Origin: Pomphorhynchus laevis
Taxonomy: Eukaryota; Acanthocephala; Palaeacanthocephala; Echinorhynchida; Pomphorhynchidae
Reading direction: 5' to 3'
Assembly (NCBI GenBank): GCA_012934845.2
Contig: WNNJ02003376.1
Coordinates: forward strand, 34,633 to 98,632
Length of the DNA stretch: 64,000 bases
Both the position numbers and the translations under genes were made by a program. The notes beneath the pieces were generated by a model, which made no database searches, had not been told where the DNA came from, and saw only the letters and a list, made by a program, of their open reading frames with translations. Shown piece after piece: positions 14,307-29,300 of this stretch (positions within the stretch are counted from its first letter, which is position 1; the number at the start of each line of letters is the position of its first letter).

Positions 14307-17300
14307 ATTTAAAATAAACGTCATTTTTATGAATTGACTAATAAATAACAGACGTTGTATCAGAATAAGAATTAGAGGTCATCAGGAGGAACTGCTATGC
14401 TATCAGGTTTCGGCCCTTAACTCCTCTACCCAACATAGCAGCGGGGCCAAATACATGCTAATGATGTACTTCCACTGATAAAACTATCTAGTATCTTATT
14501 CTAATACAAAGTATATTATTTATTATCCATCCATAAAAATTTGCCACTTTAGAATTTAAATTTATTCTTTATATTATTGTGTTGATTTATATATTTTACT
14601 ATTTTCTGCTTGATGTTATTTTTATAGTAACCTAGTTTAAAATATGTATCTATTAAATTATTTAAATGATTTTGAAGAAAGCCAATATCATTACATATTG
14701 TTGCAATTCTTAAAATTTCATTATTTAATGTATTATATTTTATATTATATGGTATGCATGAATGCTCATGCAAAAATATGTTTCTTGTAAATTTAAATAT
14801 GTCATTATTACGATATAAATAAATAGTAGTTTTAGTTAATGTTAATTTAATGTTCATATCCAAATATACACCTTCTTTATCATTAATATTGGTTTTGTTA
14901 AGAATAAGGCTTTCTGGATAAATGTGCTCACTAATTGAATAAAAATTATTAGAATTAAATACACATATATCATCAATGTATCGAAACATATATTTCATAT
15001 ATTTATATTGTTTAGATTTAGTTTTTACACAGTTATGAACAAATTCATATTCTATAAAGCTTAAAAACAAGTCAGCTATAATTGGGCTACTATTACCACC
15101 CATTGGAACACCTTTTACTTGTCTAAATATAGATGTCCCTACTTTTAAATAATTTTGATTTATCAAAATATTTAAGTATTCTATTAATTCAATTTTATCC
15201 ATATATTTATATTTATTTGATGGTTTAATTTTTGTTAGATAGGCGTTATAATTATTATAACATATATATGTATATCTTTTTCCGAATATAAGGTTAATTA
15301 ATTTTACTAACGCTTCTTTAATATCTACTAAATCTAGATTTGTATAAAGCGTACTAAAATCGTATGTATTTATATTTTGAAAATTTATTCCTTTTGTCTG
15401 TTCTAAAAATTCTTTTGTAGAATTAATACTGAAATAGTGTTTTATACCAGTATTAATTTCGATTACCTTGCAATATTTTTTAAAATGTGCTTTAATTACT
15501 TGAAGTATTTTATTCATATAGACAGAAAGTGGTTTTAATGTACATTTAAACGCACTACATATGAACCTAGACTTTATTGGATTTTTATGTAATTTTGGAT
15601 TCCAATATAATATAGGTATAGTTTTATTATCTAATTTAACCTTTATACCCTTTTTATCCATTATAGAACAGTGACTTGTAATAATTGTTTCTAAACTCAA
15701 CTCACTACGTTCATATGTTGGATTTACATTTAAATCATTAGAATATTTCATAAATATTTTAGTCATAGAGTAATATTAACCGAATGCAGTTTATAAATTG
15801 AATTTAATTTATATTATTGCAGCCATCTCCCGGATCCCAAAGCGCTACGGCATTATAGTTGTTACTAATAAGTAAACGGGGGAAGCCGACATAACTTGGT
15901 ATTGGAAACCATCACAGTCCATCTGTAGGGTCAAGATTTTAAGAGTGTTCAGGGATATTTCATCACAGTTTAGAAGGGTTCATCATAAGGATAATTATTA
16001 TAAGACGAGCTTCAATCCACAAGCGATCACAAAAGTTATTCGGCAGTATATTACATAAATATTATTGCAGCCAGTGTAAGGATCGTAGAGCGAAACGGCA
16101 TTATAGTTGTTACTAATAAGTAAACGGGGGATATATATATTAAATTAAATATTAACCGAAGAAAAGAAAGGCAATTATTGTATATTTACACGAAAATATA
16201 TCAATAAATATTTGTGTAAATATACAATAATTGTCCTTCTTTTCTTCGGTTAATATTCAATTTAATATAATGAAAGCAACCTACAACGGATCCCGAAAGC
16301 AGTTAACCTCTTCATTCAAATATTTATAATAGTATTGCACGGATGTGCTGAGTATACAACGGTACAGGATTTCTTACGAAATACGGCATTTATACTAAAT
16401 GGTGTTGCTTGATAGACTGGACTTCGATTCACGACTTTCAGTCACCATGTACTTCTAGACGACCACTTCAGCATCTGATAAACGACGGTACATATGGCAT
16501 AAGTGCCAATAATTCTCGATGGATAAATATAGACAGCATTTCAGTTGGTGTCCAAATGCAGTTTATAATGGGTATTCCGACTCATTATAAACTATGGAGG
16601 AAATGTGGCTTGAATGCTCAGCAATACAGCCAATTATGCTTTACCGCTACATCGACGATATATTCTTCTTTTGGCCTGACACAGTAAAATATCTCGAGAT
16701 ATTTAAGTCTCAAACATCAGTCATGGAAAGTATAAAATTGAATTTTGTTCAGGACAAAATGTTGATTAGCTACCTGGACATATCGATTTTTCAAAGAGGT
16801 AAAAGTTTTCAAACTACAGTGTATAGGAAGAAAGAGTTAATACACCTTCACATTCAAGCAAAAAAGTTGCCATCCATACTCCATCAAACGAAATATAATT
16901 TTTAACGAAGGATTACGAGCTCGGAGAATATGCTCACAAAGAGATCTTTTAGAAGATCATCTATCGACGATTGAGAGCGAATTTAAAGAAAGAGGATACC
17001 CTCTACGTATGATAAGAAAGCAGTTAACAGCGGTTAGGAAATTGCAAAGGCAAAATACGGTGAAATAATAAACCAAACAACATCAGACAATGAGTCAATC
17101 TTGTATATATCCTACCATCAAATGCTTGATCGTATTCTACAAAATATTAATAAGACCATTAAAGAAATGTCAGTATTTAATGCAAATGTCGGTGTTAGAT
17201 TTAAAATGGGAAAATCAATAGAGAAATTTCTGACTGCAAATAGAGCGGCGAATATAGAAGAAAATGCATGTAGTAGCTGCAATGACAAACGCTGCAAAAC

Positions 17301-20300
17301 GTGCCCGGTTATAACAAATTGCAATGCAATAAAAAGCAGTATTACTGGAGGCATTGTTCATGTAAAAGCGAATTGTAACTGCAAAACTAGGGGTATAACA
17401 TAAGTTGGAACATGCAAGTTGTGCAACAAACAATATATAGGTCAATCAAGATTAAATTTAGCTCGAAGATTAAACGTAAGGCGTTCACATTTTCGAGCAG
17501 GAAATCTTACAGACGGTGCCGTACGACTTGCACTAGAACACAATATGATCGACTGCATGCACTACGTGATAGTCCACAGCAATGAAAATGAAGAGCGTCG
17601 TCGACTTATGCTGGAAAACAAACTAATAGGAAGGCTACACACAGAGTCAGATTTAGGGTGTAATCCAGATCACATGAATGATGATCCAGGTGTAACGTAG
17701 TCACAATTTGCATTTATAAATTATCTTAATTTTAATTCCCATTGTTCACAATATTTGTAAAACTCATATTAAGACGATGATTTTGTGTTTTTAGATTGAT
17801 AAAGCTCCATAAAGGAGCGAAACGTCTTATAATCCAGTTTTTGCACTATTGACTCGTTATATATAATATGTTTCGTTGGAAACATATATTACAAACTATC
17901 TATATATCACAAATTCTACAAAAAACCCACTTCAAAAAATGATTTATTACTTCATGCAGGGTCTTGTCATCCTTCATCCGTAAAAAGGTCAATGATTTAT
18001 TCGGAAGCTTTGCGACGGAGAAAGGCATGCATGGATGTGAGTGATATGGAAAATGCACTTGCAGATTTTAGAAATATTTTACTGAATAGAGGTTATACCT
18101 ATAGACAGACGTACCAACACATACATAAGGTACGAATGATGGATCACACAACGTCGATAGAAAAGAGTGATAGTAAGTTTATGCGAGATAAGCGTCTGTT
18201 GGTTCTAACATATCACCCAGGACTTGCAAATCTAAGAAAAGACATGAAACAAATAATAAAAGAATCCGATCAAATACAGATATAAAAACTGTATTTAAGG
18301 TACCCCTAAAATTAGGTAACTACTTTACTCGTGATAAGTCTAAAAATGCTAATGACATATCAATAAATGGGTGCATGTCGTGTAAACGTCCTAGGTGTAA
18401 GACATGTGAATCCATATGTGACACCAATACCTATATTAGCACAACCACCAATCGCAAGTATCTTATTAAAGGAAATTTCAACTGTGCCACTAAAGATATC
18501 ATATACATCGCACATTGTGGTGGTTGCAATCATCAATAAGTAGGTGAATCATGCCGATCTCTTAGTGAAAAGCTAAATAACAGACGAGCAAATATCAAGG
18601 CAAATAGAAAAGAGAATGATGCATTGGTACGGCATATCGTAGAAAATGATGACGAGCACATATTGAAATAGACAGTGGTAGCATCAACATTTAGAAGCAC
18701 AGAAGAAAGTCGCGAAGGAGAAATGCAGATGATTGGTCGCGTGATGAGTGATAATCCATTTGGATTAAGCGATAAACATATTTTTAATTTAGACTTAACG
18801 TGACTTTGGATTTATGATGTTTTCTAATTTTGAGCACTTGTTTTAGATTGAAAAAGGCTTCGGCCGAAAACGTTAATAATTTTTTTCTGTATTCCTGGTA
18901 TTTCTTCAAACTAATATATATAATTGTAGATTTTGCCAAAAACCGGAGTTCGATTACAAGTAGAGCAGACTTCCTTATCACTCCTAGACGAGCTGATGGA
19001 GCCGGAGCACTCATCAGTAGGGTGAACTACCATCAGTCGTTTCGGCTGCCTTGTGATATATTAAATAGGCATTTCCGAGGAGTGATAACTAAGTCTGCTC
19101 TACTTGTAATCGAACTCCGGTTTTTGGCAAAATCTACAATTATGAAACTGAAGCTTATTAGCTTCAGTTTATTAGCACAATTTAACACAGTCAGATATAA
19201 AATTATAAATATGTATCCTCTAAAGGATCTTGTGAGAAAGCAAGCAACGACAGCAAGTAAAATTCCTGCCGAATAAATTAGGATGGTCCGAAAAGCACAT
19301 GGTTAGTTTATAGAGGCTTTGCCCATGCTACCACGTTAGCAAATTCTCGGAAATGCATATTTAATATATCACAAGGCAGCCGAAACGACTGATGGTAGTT
19401 CACCCTACTGATGAGTGCTGCCGGCTACCATCAGCTCGTCTAGGAGTGATAAGGAAGTCTGATCTACTTGTAATCAAACTCCGGTTTTTGGCAACATCTA
19501 CAATTATGAAACTGAAGCTTATTAGCTCCCGGAGCACAGTTTAACACAGTCAGATATAAAATTATAAATATGTATCCTCTAAAGGATCCTGTCAGAAAGC
19601 AAGCAACGACAGGAAGTAAAATTCTTGCCGAATAAAATTAGGATGGTCCGGAAAGCACATGGTTAGTTTAAAGAGGCTATGCCCATGCTACCACGTTAGC
19701 AAATTCTCGGAAATGCCTATTTAATATATCACAAGGCAGCCGAAACGACTGATGGTAGTTCACTCTACTGATAAGTGCTGCCGGCTACCATCAGCTCGTC
19801 TAGGAGTGATAAGGAAGTCTGCTCTACTTGTAATCGAACTCCGGTTTTTGGCAAAATCTACAATTATGAAACTGAAGCTTATTAGCTTTCGGAGCACAGT
19901 TTAACCTTGAATATTGGGAGAATAATTCGGTTCTATTTCTTGGTCTGATAAAGATATATAGAATGCTGCCTGGTGTTAATGCCTCCTTGGTAGCATTCTA
20001 TATATCTTCATCAGACCAAGATATAGTACCGAATTATTCTCGCAATATTCAAAGTCGCTAATTATGCCCAGTCATCCTATGTGTGACGCCAAACTTCTAC
20101 AACAGTATACGCGTTTCAATCTAATGGAGCACATCAGTACTGTGACTTCAATAATCATCCATATACACCTTATCATACGCTTAAACAGTGTTTAAAGCTC
20201 GAAAACCAGAACTATCTTTAATCTGAATCATTAAAGGGAATTTAGCATAAGCTCTGTGCATGGCAGTGCGTATTGCAGTTTAACCATGCATCAGGGACTA

Positions 20301-23300
20301 AATTCATTAAATAGAAATGCAGGTATAAAAAGGACAGATGTAAGAACAAATTCTATTTTATATATTTGTACACTTTAAGGTGTCCCTGTAAAACAGCATT
20401 TCTATTAAAAGGAATTTAGTATCTGGTACATGGTTTAACTGCAATACGCACTGTCATATGACAAAGAAACCGCAGATTTCGAAAATCAAATGATCACTTT
20501 AATAATAAATTTTAAAATCAAAACAATTATAAACAATGTAATTAAATTAACAATATATAAAATATCAACTTGGTGACATATGAAGATAAATATGCTAGTT
20601 TTAAATCATTTGCTTTTACTAAAAAGATATGAATCAACAAGCCTTAAAGTATCCAGTGTCTGAATTTTAATTCGCTTTATATACCTTAGAAAATTTGACC
20701 ACGTTGGACGTATTAGCATCTGGATCTAACTTTAGCGCATGAGTTAACAATTCGCTAGGTTCAATACTACAGAATAATGTAAAATCTCTCAGGCAGAGTT
20801 GTGCCGCAACGTCTAGTGGATTAAGATTTGCAAAATTGATATCTAGCTGTTCGTTTAGCTCCAGACCGACTTCGTCTGATATTATTGATTCCGTCGATGA
20901 ATTATCTTTAAGATAATACCTTTAAAGCATTGATCCAATAATGCAGTTAGAGAAAATACAAATAATAATTAAAAACTGAAGCAACTAGTAAATGGTTGAA
21001 AACGAATAAAAGATTAAAATGAAAAACGAATAAACTTTAAAGATGGCTTTTAAAATTTATACATTTGTTTTATATTCTGATCAATTAGATAATTTAATAA
21101 CGTATAAAATATGTGGAAAAATCATTTACCACACTTATACTTAAAAACATTAAGCAAAAGATAAATTTACTTTGATAATATCAAATTAAATTTTATTTAA
21201 GTAAACAGATTTATGATTGTTAATACACATAGTAAATATTATAAAGGAACTAATCAAAGGAAAGTAGATTTAGCGAACATCTTTATGGCTTGACAAGTAT
21301 ACTTAAATAATTATTCCTTAAAGACTGTAATTCGAATTAACAATGATAAATATAAAAAAATTAATATACAATTGTTAAAATACAATTGATATATGTAGAT
21401 TTTTTAAACTGTAGTGTTGTTCACTAACGAAAACATATAACAAAAATAATCGAATATAAAAGCAGGTAAAGGGTAATTTGGAACAATTTACGAACAAAAC
21501 AATTTTTAAACAGACTGAAACTCGGAACAAGTTTAAGCTTGTTTTAAGTTTGATTGTTGATGGCATTTAATTCAGCAATTTCTGCAAACATAAATGTTTA
21601 ACTGATTACTATCAATAATATCAACGCGTATTTACATATTTTTAAGGTAAAACTGTTCTTTGAAATGTGAGATTTTTAATAACTACAATCATTGATAATG
21701 ACAAGCTATTTTAGCATCTAACATTTGAAAAAATATTCCAAATTTAATGACAGCGAGAACAAATACATTGAAACCTATAACAGAGATTTCAACATAAAAG
21801 AGATTATATTGAAACAGATAACCGTTGTCGAAAATACTGAAAATTTATTGTTTAGATAAGACATTATTTTTATACTAATTTTCAAGCAAGTTTAATGAAT
21901 TTTTTTCCGATTCTTATTATGTAGAATTATACATCAAAAATATCATAATAATATTAAATTTACAATATCCAAATGAACAAAATATTATTTAAAATTTATT
22001 TAAACTATTAAAATATGGATAAATAATAAACAATCTGCTTTGTATTAATAGAATACAACCAAATTTTACCAGAGGAAATACGTCATCAGATAGATAATAA
22101 TATACTTTGTATTAGAATATAATACTAGATAAACAAATTTTATCATAGGTAATACGTCATTGGCACATTTTTGGTTCCGCTGACGTGATAGGTCGAGGAT
22201 TGGTGCCGAAACCTGATAGCATAGCAGTTCCTCCTGATGACCTCTAACCCTTATTTGAATACATCGACTGTTATTTCTTAGTCAATTAATAAAAATTAAT
22301 TTTTATTTTAAATTTCAATTAAAAATTTTAACTTGATATAAATATAAATCGTATAAAATTTTATGTAATTATTTATTATATCTTTATTTTTATTTATATA
22401 TATCGTTTAAAAAACGTAGACTCAGTTATCTGATCTAAGTATTAGCATGCATTTAGCTCGCAGCTACCTTGGGTCGAAGAACAAAACCTGATAAGATAGC
22501 AGTTTATCCTGATGATATCTAATCTTTGTTGTTATACATCATATATGATATTCGGTTAATTAAAATTCTCGTTTTGAGATAAAGATAGTTCTATAATTTT
22601 TAAATTTTATTCATAATACAAAATGTTGCCAAATTTATATGATCTGATTTATAAATATAATAATCTTTATATAAAGACCTTTAAAATATATAAGTATGTA
22701 AATTCACTAAAATATACTATGAATAATATTTGACACATTGAATGAATACGATGAACTGGTTCTTACCAAAAAGTTACAGGTTTATATAAAGTTCAAAATA
22801 ATACATCATTATGCATGAACTCGAGTCAGTGCGTTTGGCTGCTTATTGCCGGTATAATTGTGAATACATCATTGCATACACAATGATCACAATCAAGTCA
22901 GTGTGTTTGGATTATACCGCATACACAATCATGCTTACACTTACGGTTGCAGCAACGATATCTGTCATGTGAATGAACAATTACGAATTATTCTTTCAAT
23001 AGCGCAAACCTAAACTGTACGGATCGTAGAGCGTCCTTGGCACTCGACGAATTCTCGTTGATCGTCGTAATAATTTCAATGGTCTTGTTGATCTTTATAA
23101 GTCTTCTCCAGGGATTTCTCCATATCACTTCTTTCTTCGTCCTAGTTATCGCATTGATAATTCAAGCTATCTTGATCTTGTTTGGAATGATTCACGTTCG
23201 ATTCGGTACTTCTTTGCTTTATCTCGGACAGCACGTTCGATATTAATAGTATGCTCTAATTAGGCTCCTATTTACTGCAATTGGCATATTGATCGGGCTC

Positions 23301-26300
23301 CATTAATTTCAATTGATCCTTACTAACACTGTGACCATTTTCTATTTTCGTCGCTTCTGACAGTTCCTCCAAATGTAGTTGTGTCCTGGATCTGATGTGA
23401 TTTACATAAATCTACCTTCTCTTCCCTTGCTCTGTCAAAATTGCATACGACACCGTGCTGTTTCTTCTAGTTATTTGAGCCATTTTCCAATCCTTATAAC
23501 GTGTCTCTAAATAGAATATCTCATATCAACTACTAAACTATCTGAAATGAGACCTTTGATCATGATGGCGACTTAAGATTATTGCCCATTCCTTCACTCT
23601 TTATTTAAATGTTGTCATATGATTATCGAATACAAATTTCAATCTACTTCCCATGATCAACTCAGCTGGAGTTTTGCGGGTGCTGGCATGGATATTATTT
23701 GGACATGAAGCGCGGAACACTTGTAACTCATCATGAATGTCGCTGCATTGTCGCTCCGCAAGTCCGTTAGTCTATGGATGATATGGACTCGCAGTAACAT
23801 GCTTTATTGCCCATTTGTTACAAAAACCCTTAAACTACATTTAAACAAACTGCGGACCTTTGTCAGACACTAACATTTTAGGCATACCCCAACGAGCAAA
23901 TGCCTCCAACAACGCTTGACTTACTCCTTGTGATGTCCAAGTGTCTCTGCACCATACCTCGGATCACTTAGAGTATGCATCCACATCTACTAAATATGTT
24001 TTTGTCTTTTATTGGATCAGCTAAATCAATGTGCATACGTTTCCATGGCGTCGCGGGTAGGTTCCAGCTCAGTAGTAGTGACTCAAACAATCAATGTCTG
24101 AATATTTGGCAATCCTGACACGCAAATACATACTCTTAAATATCTTGATCAATATGTGGCCACTAAACATAGTAACGAGAGCTTGTTTTCGTGCCTTCAA
24201 TTCCTAAATGTCCAAAGTGAAGAATTGATAACACCTGCTCTTGTAGACGTTTAGAAATAATCATCCGTCCAGACCAACTAATATGTAATTCTCATACGAA
24301 AGTTCGTCGTGTCGATGCCAAAAAAAGCTTATTTTCATTCCTGATTTGTATCGGCCAACCATATCTTATATATTTGATGATTCTTTTTTAATTGTTCATC
24401 TAGCAGTGAGTCGTTACGAAGAATGCCATTTGATAATTCAAGATTTTCAACCTTGTGGTCTTGAATGAATACGACCTCGAAAAATTCTTGAGAATCGTTG
24501 ATGTTTTGAGAATCCGAAAATCGTGATAGGGCATCAGCGTAAAAATTATTTTTCCTGAAATGTGTTTTATTCTGTATTATTAGTCGGATAAACTTAAAGA
24601 TCATCTAATAAGCCGGTTATTTGTCATCTTTGTTAGATTCCGTTGATAACCGAATATAGCAACAAGTGGTTTGTAGTCGGTCCATATTTTAAACGTTCCC
24701 CGTATAAATCAAAAAAATCGTTTAACCACGGTTTAAATAATTACCAGTGCTTCCTTGCCAATAACCGAATAATTTTGTTCGGCTGATGTGTAATCTCGCG
24801 AGGCAAAATAAACTGGTTGTAAAATTCCATGTTTCGCGCATGACACAGAACTGCCCCAATTCCTTAATTACTGGCATCACAAGTCTACATGATTAGCTTA
24901 GACCCGCTATATGGTACATGACCTTCAAGATTTGGCAATGTATTGTCTTCCATGATTTCACACGCCAAAAAGTAGGCATCCAACTGTCTGACATAATTTT
25001 TCCATGGTTTAAACTTGTATTTAATTGTTCTAAATGGAGCAATTCGTGCAGTATGTATCATCGGTGCAGAAGCAGAACTATTAGGTACATCATTTATGCC
25101 TTCTTCTCGTTCCTTGGCTATCCATGACAAAAGTTACTCCTGTTTCCTAGACTGACTATCCAACTGTTGTCGAAACAACCCTATCTTATGAATTTGATGA
25201 GCGATCAGTGCCGTAATCGCGCTTTTCGAATTCTTATCGCCAAATAACATGTTAAATGAATACGATGAAAAACTAGTTCTTGTCAAAACGTTACAGGTTT
25301 ATAGAGTTCAAAACAATACATCATTATGCATGAAATCAAGTGAGTGCGTTTGGCTGCTTACATCTGGCATAATTGTGCATGCACAATTACATGCACAATG
25401 AATCACAATCAAGTAAGTACGTGTGGCTGCTGTCACAATTATGCATGCATAATCGCATGCACAATGATACCTACAATTACGGTTGCAGCAACGATGCCTG
25501 TCATGCAACTGAACAATGATGACAATATTAAATGCAAATAATATGATATATAAATTAAAGATATTAGAAAACACAATAAATAATTGTGAAAGAAATATTT
25601 AGTATTCTCCATATCCTAATAATGGTATCTGCTAAAAACATTTTGATGTTTATATTAATTTTTCATGAGCTTTTAGTACCTTGTTTTCGATTATTCTATA
25701 AGATATGAAATATTATTGGTTCACTTTTGCCCATACAATATTAATTTTAAATACTTATTTCGAACTTATATATTAAATTATAAAGGATAAACTTGTATAT
25801 GAAAAATGAAATTAAATAGATTTATAATTTTTTTTAATTATTTATTAAATGAAATAAATAAAATAAATTATTATACATCGATATAATGATACTTATATAT
25901 TTGTTATTTTTTGTAAACGATTCGATTCTAAATATTCTAGTATTCTAAATATTTTTATCGTAAAAATTAAAAATATAATTTATATAATATTTGTATAAAT
26001 CATTTTATAGTCTGGTTCCTGGTATTAGATGTAATGTGTGTGATTTCTCACAATAAAATAAATCACAATAAATGAATATAACTAAGACGTTCATTATGAC
26101 ATAATTAAGTTAACTAAGACGTTCATTAAGACAATAGTGTAATATCTAAAATGTACTTTATAAAGTAAACTTAGGTTCCATCAAGATAATTTCTAAATAC
26201 CATTTCGTTTACAACAAACAATAAATATGATTTAACTTAAACTGATAATACATTTAGATAAGGTTTAATACATTTATTAATACATTTAGACTGATTAAAA

Positions 26301-29300
26301 CATTCTTAATTATAACTATTTACAAAATGTTATAAGTGTTCAAGTTAATTACAATCGTCCAGCTTCCTGATCATACAGTTTTCAGATCGTATCAGCTTTC
26401 AGATCTTCCAGCTTATGTCAAAATAATATAATACAAATATAATACAAATAACATACAATATAAACGCGCGGAAACAAACGTTGTCATTAGTCTAAACAAT
26501 GGACGATTCAATTTCGCCGTCGAGATTCTCCGGCGCTGATCTTCACAGTTTTAATGTGGTGTCTAAATCGATTGCACATTGTCCTTTATCGCGTCACACA
26601 GTTATCGATGTTCCCAAATTGAGTCTTGGACAGAATGGTCGACTCGAACCAATTGCAGGAGCAACAAGTGTGGACGTACAACAGATACCGTTGTCATCTC
26701 GGATACTTATGGTGATTTACTTCGGGCCGTGTCATCATGGCTGAATCGAGTGGGCGAACAATCGAATGGTCGGTCTGGTCGTGTGCAATCAGGGGAGAAT
26801 ACAGAGTGTTCTCCTGATCCAGCTATGTTTCAGAAGCGTAAACGTGCTCGCAATCAGCGTGGCGCTGTCTGCTTCAGATTATTCGCAGCTACAACGAGTG
26901 GACTCCTTCGAAAACATGGACCCGCTCTCGGATGTTCGGGATATGGTCAACTGCCGCCAACGATGCTCTGCCCGTAAACGAGTTGGCCCGGACCAATATA
27001 CAACTGACATTTGCGAGGCGATGGACAATATTAATGATTGTGGCGAGGACAATGTATGGCAAATGACGGATACGTTATTGCGATGCAATATACGAATTGT
27101 TCGGCGCATTCCACGTGCAGCGCGTTCCGAGGGGCTGAACATTTGTCGCTTTTATTGTATGATGTCGTGTGCGGTCAATCCAACAGTGTATCCTGGCGCA
27201 GGTTGCTGTGTTTCGGTAAAATGTGCTGAGAATTCCCAGCAAAACAAGGAAAGACTGTACCAAAACAAGGCTTGCAAATCTTATCAAGGAAGCGTGCTAC
27301 TCGTTCTCAGTGTCAGCCGCAGCGAGTCATATTTCGTATGAGGCGGACTATCGCCCCAAACACAGTGATATGCAATCTGAGAAGTTGTTGCATAGACGTG
27401 TATCGGAGAAGTTGGAGGACGGAGAGGTTCGTGGCGCAATGCGGTTGCTCGGCAGCAACTATCAGGTTGTCCAGCTGGACGATATTATGTTTGATCAACT
27501 TTGCTAGAAGCATTCAGCACGAAGGTCGTCTAATCAACTAACTATGAGCATTGCCGTCCCAGTACCCCGCCATACCACCACCACAGTTCAAGTTCTTCGC
27601 GATCTACCAATGATTAAATGCGATGCGGTAATGCGGGCTATCCGCTCATTTCCTAATGCTTTATCAGGTGGTGTCGAGTGTCCGACACCACTTCATCTAA
27701 AGGATCTGACGGGCCCATCAAGCGGGGTCTCCGGCAAAAGATTGGTAGAAAACCTGTACAAATTTTCACTTCTGGTACTGACTAGTGCGGCACCGCGCGA
27801 TGTGAGCAAATATTTTTGCGGGGCGCGTTTATTCCGTTGCGGAAGAAGTCAGGTGGAATCAGACCAATCGCAATCGGGTACGTTCTGAGAAGGTTAGTTT
27901 CGAAAATAAAGTGCTCGTCTATTGCGGAAACTTTGGGTGATCACTTTTTAACCCACCAACTGGGCGTAGGTGTTTCTGGAGGACTGGAAGCGGTCACTCA
28001 CGCCGCTCGATGTTTCATCAAAGAAGGACCGACAGGTAATCAAGGACTCGTGAAACTGGATTTTGAAAATGACTTCAATACAATAAGCAGAGATGCTGTT
28101 TTAAGCTGCACACAACGGCATATTTTAGGCATTTTCCCGTTCATGCGAGCATGCTACGATCAACCAAGTTTCCTGTTGATGGGAAATCGGCATATCTGGT
28201 CAGATTAAGGTGTTCAACAAGGAGACCCCCTTGGCTCCTTGCTGTTTACGCTAGCGATACACAATTTGGTAGATTCATGCGGATCCAGCCTATCCGTCTG
28301 GTATATCGATGACAGAACGATTAGGGAAGACAGCGTGACCTTGGTCATGGACGTCCTTATGATATCTGAAGGAGCAGCGTCTTTGGGTTTGAAACTAAAT
28401 ACCGCTAAATGCGAGATCATCAACCATGACCCAGCCGTTCAGGGTATTCTCCTTTCGGTCCTACCGGATGCTGTAGTCGTGGAGCCTAGGGATGCATATT
28501 TGCTAGGAGTGCCCATCAGCGGAACCGTGGCGTCGTTGGACGCCGCATTGGACTCAGCAACAGAAGACTTACGCTTAGCACAAGAACGTCTTTCCTGTTT
28601 AGCCCAGCAGGACGCTTTGATCCTTCTACGTCGATGTCTTAGCCTTCCCAAGATGTTGTACCTAATCCAATGCTACCCTTGTTTTCTGAGCACTCGATTA
28701 AATGATCACGATGATGTGTTACATTCTATACTGTCGAGTATCCTGAACTTAAAATTAACCGCGCATGCCTGGTCCAAGGCAACTATACCAATCAATCTCG
28801 GTGGGATCGGAATATCCCTTGCTAGCGAAACTGTCATTCCAACATTCTGCTAATCTATGTCGAGACAAAACGATCTGACGGGACGGCTGCTAGGGAGATG
28901 CAGTCTCAATGCGTATGGTAGTGCAAATCCACTTTTCGCAATTGCGGTCGAACAATGGTCGTCCTGTCCGTTGTCTCCGGTTTCGTCGAACCTAAACACT
29001 CAAAGACGATGGACCGAGCCACGACAGGTCTCCCAGTTTCAATGTCTTCTACAGAACTGTGGACAAAGAGGGACAGATTCCGCTTGTTAGCAGTGTCTAC
29101 ACCAGAGTCTGGAGCCTTTCTGCAGACACTGCCAATCATAGCGGTTTGTACCCGCATGGAGGACACAACTTTTACAATATCGGTTGGCATGCGGCTAGGT
29201 GTTCCTAAGGTTAGAAAGTTCACATGTGTGTGGCGAGAAGTCAAATGTGTTTGGCCTCCACGCACTTGACTGTAAACAGAGCAAAGCGCAACATTCTCGA

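Larger units (their letters stand above)
14143..16352 (-). mobile_element. Copy A: single short-arm unit of the composite-RT element
   Basis: Starts TTAA-ATCAGCTAACTGAGTC at 14,143. It holds the terminal pseudoknot region (about 14,380-14,460), an intact RT frame (14,549-15,766), a leader with two ~75-bp direct repeats, a hairpin (16,141-16,268) and an ~80-bp piece ending GCACGGATGTGCTGAG at 16,352. D and E carry the same unit up to exactly this point. There the central region and long arm follow; here the sequence continues as Penelope-like element. Confidence 0.85.
22741..25517 (-). mobile_element. Old Ty3/gypsy (mdg4-like) LTR retrotransposon, broken
   Basis: Direct repeats at 22,741-22,981 and 25,255-25,517 behave as diverged LTRs (both start AATGAATACGATGA and include GTTGCAGCAACGAT). 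Between them, on the minus strand, are a gag-like piece (about 24,885-25,130), an RNase H region with YADALSRF (about 24,335-24,900) and an integrase region (about 23,560-24,300). It is a fossil with many breaks. LTR divergence by eye suggests an old insertion. Confidence 0.8.

Noticed and set aside
19300-19460. Hammerhead ribozyme in the ~360-bp repeat units (CTACTGATGAGTGC)
   Set aside because: No GAAA follows a stem after the CTGATGA; the upstream CGAAACG is too close for a permuted form.
23037-23246. 69-codon membrane-like frame on the plus strand
   Set aside because: It is antisense within the Ty3/gypsy fossil and has no independent support.
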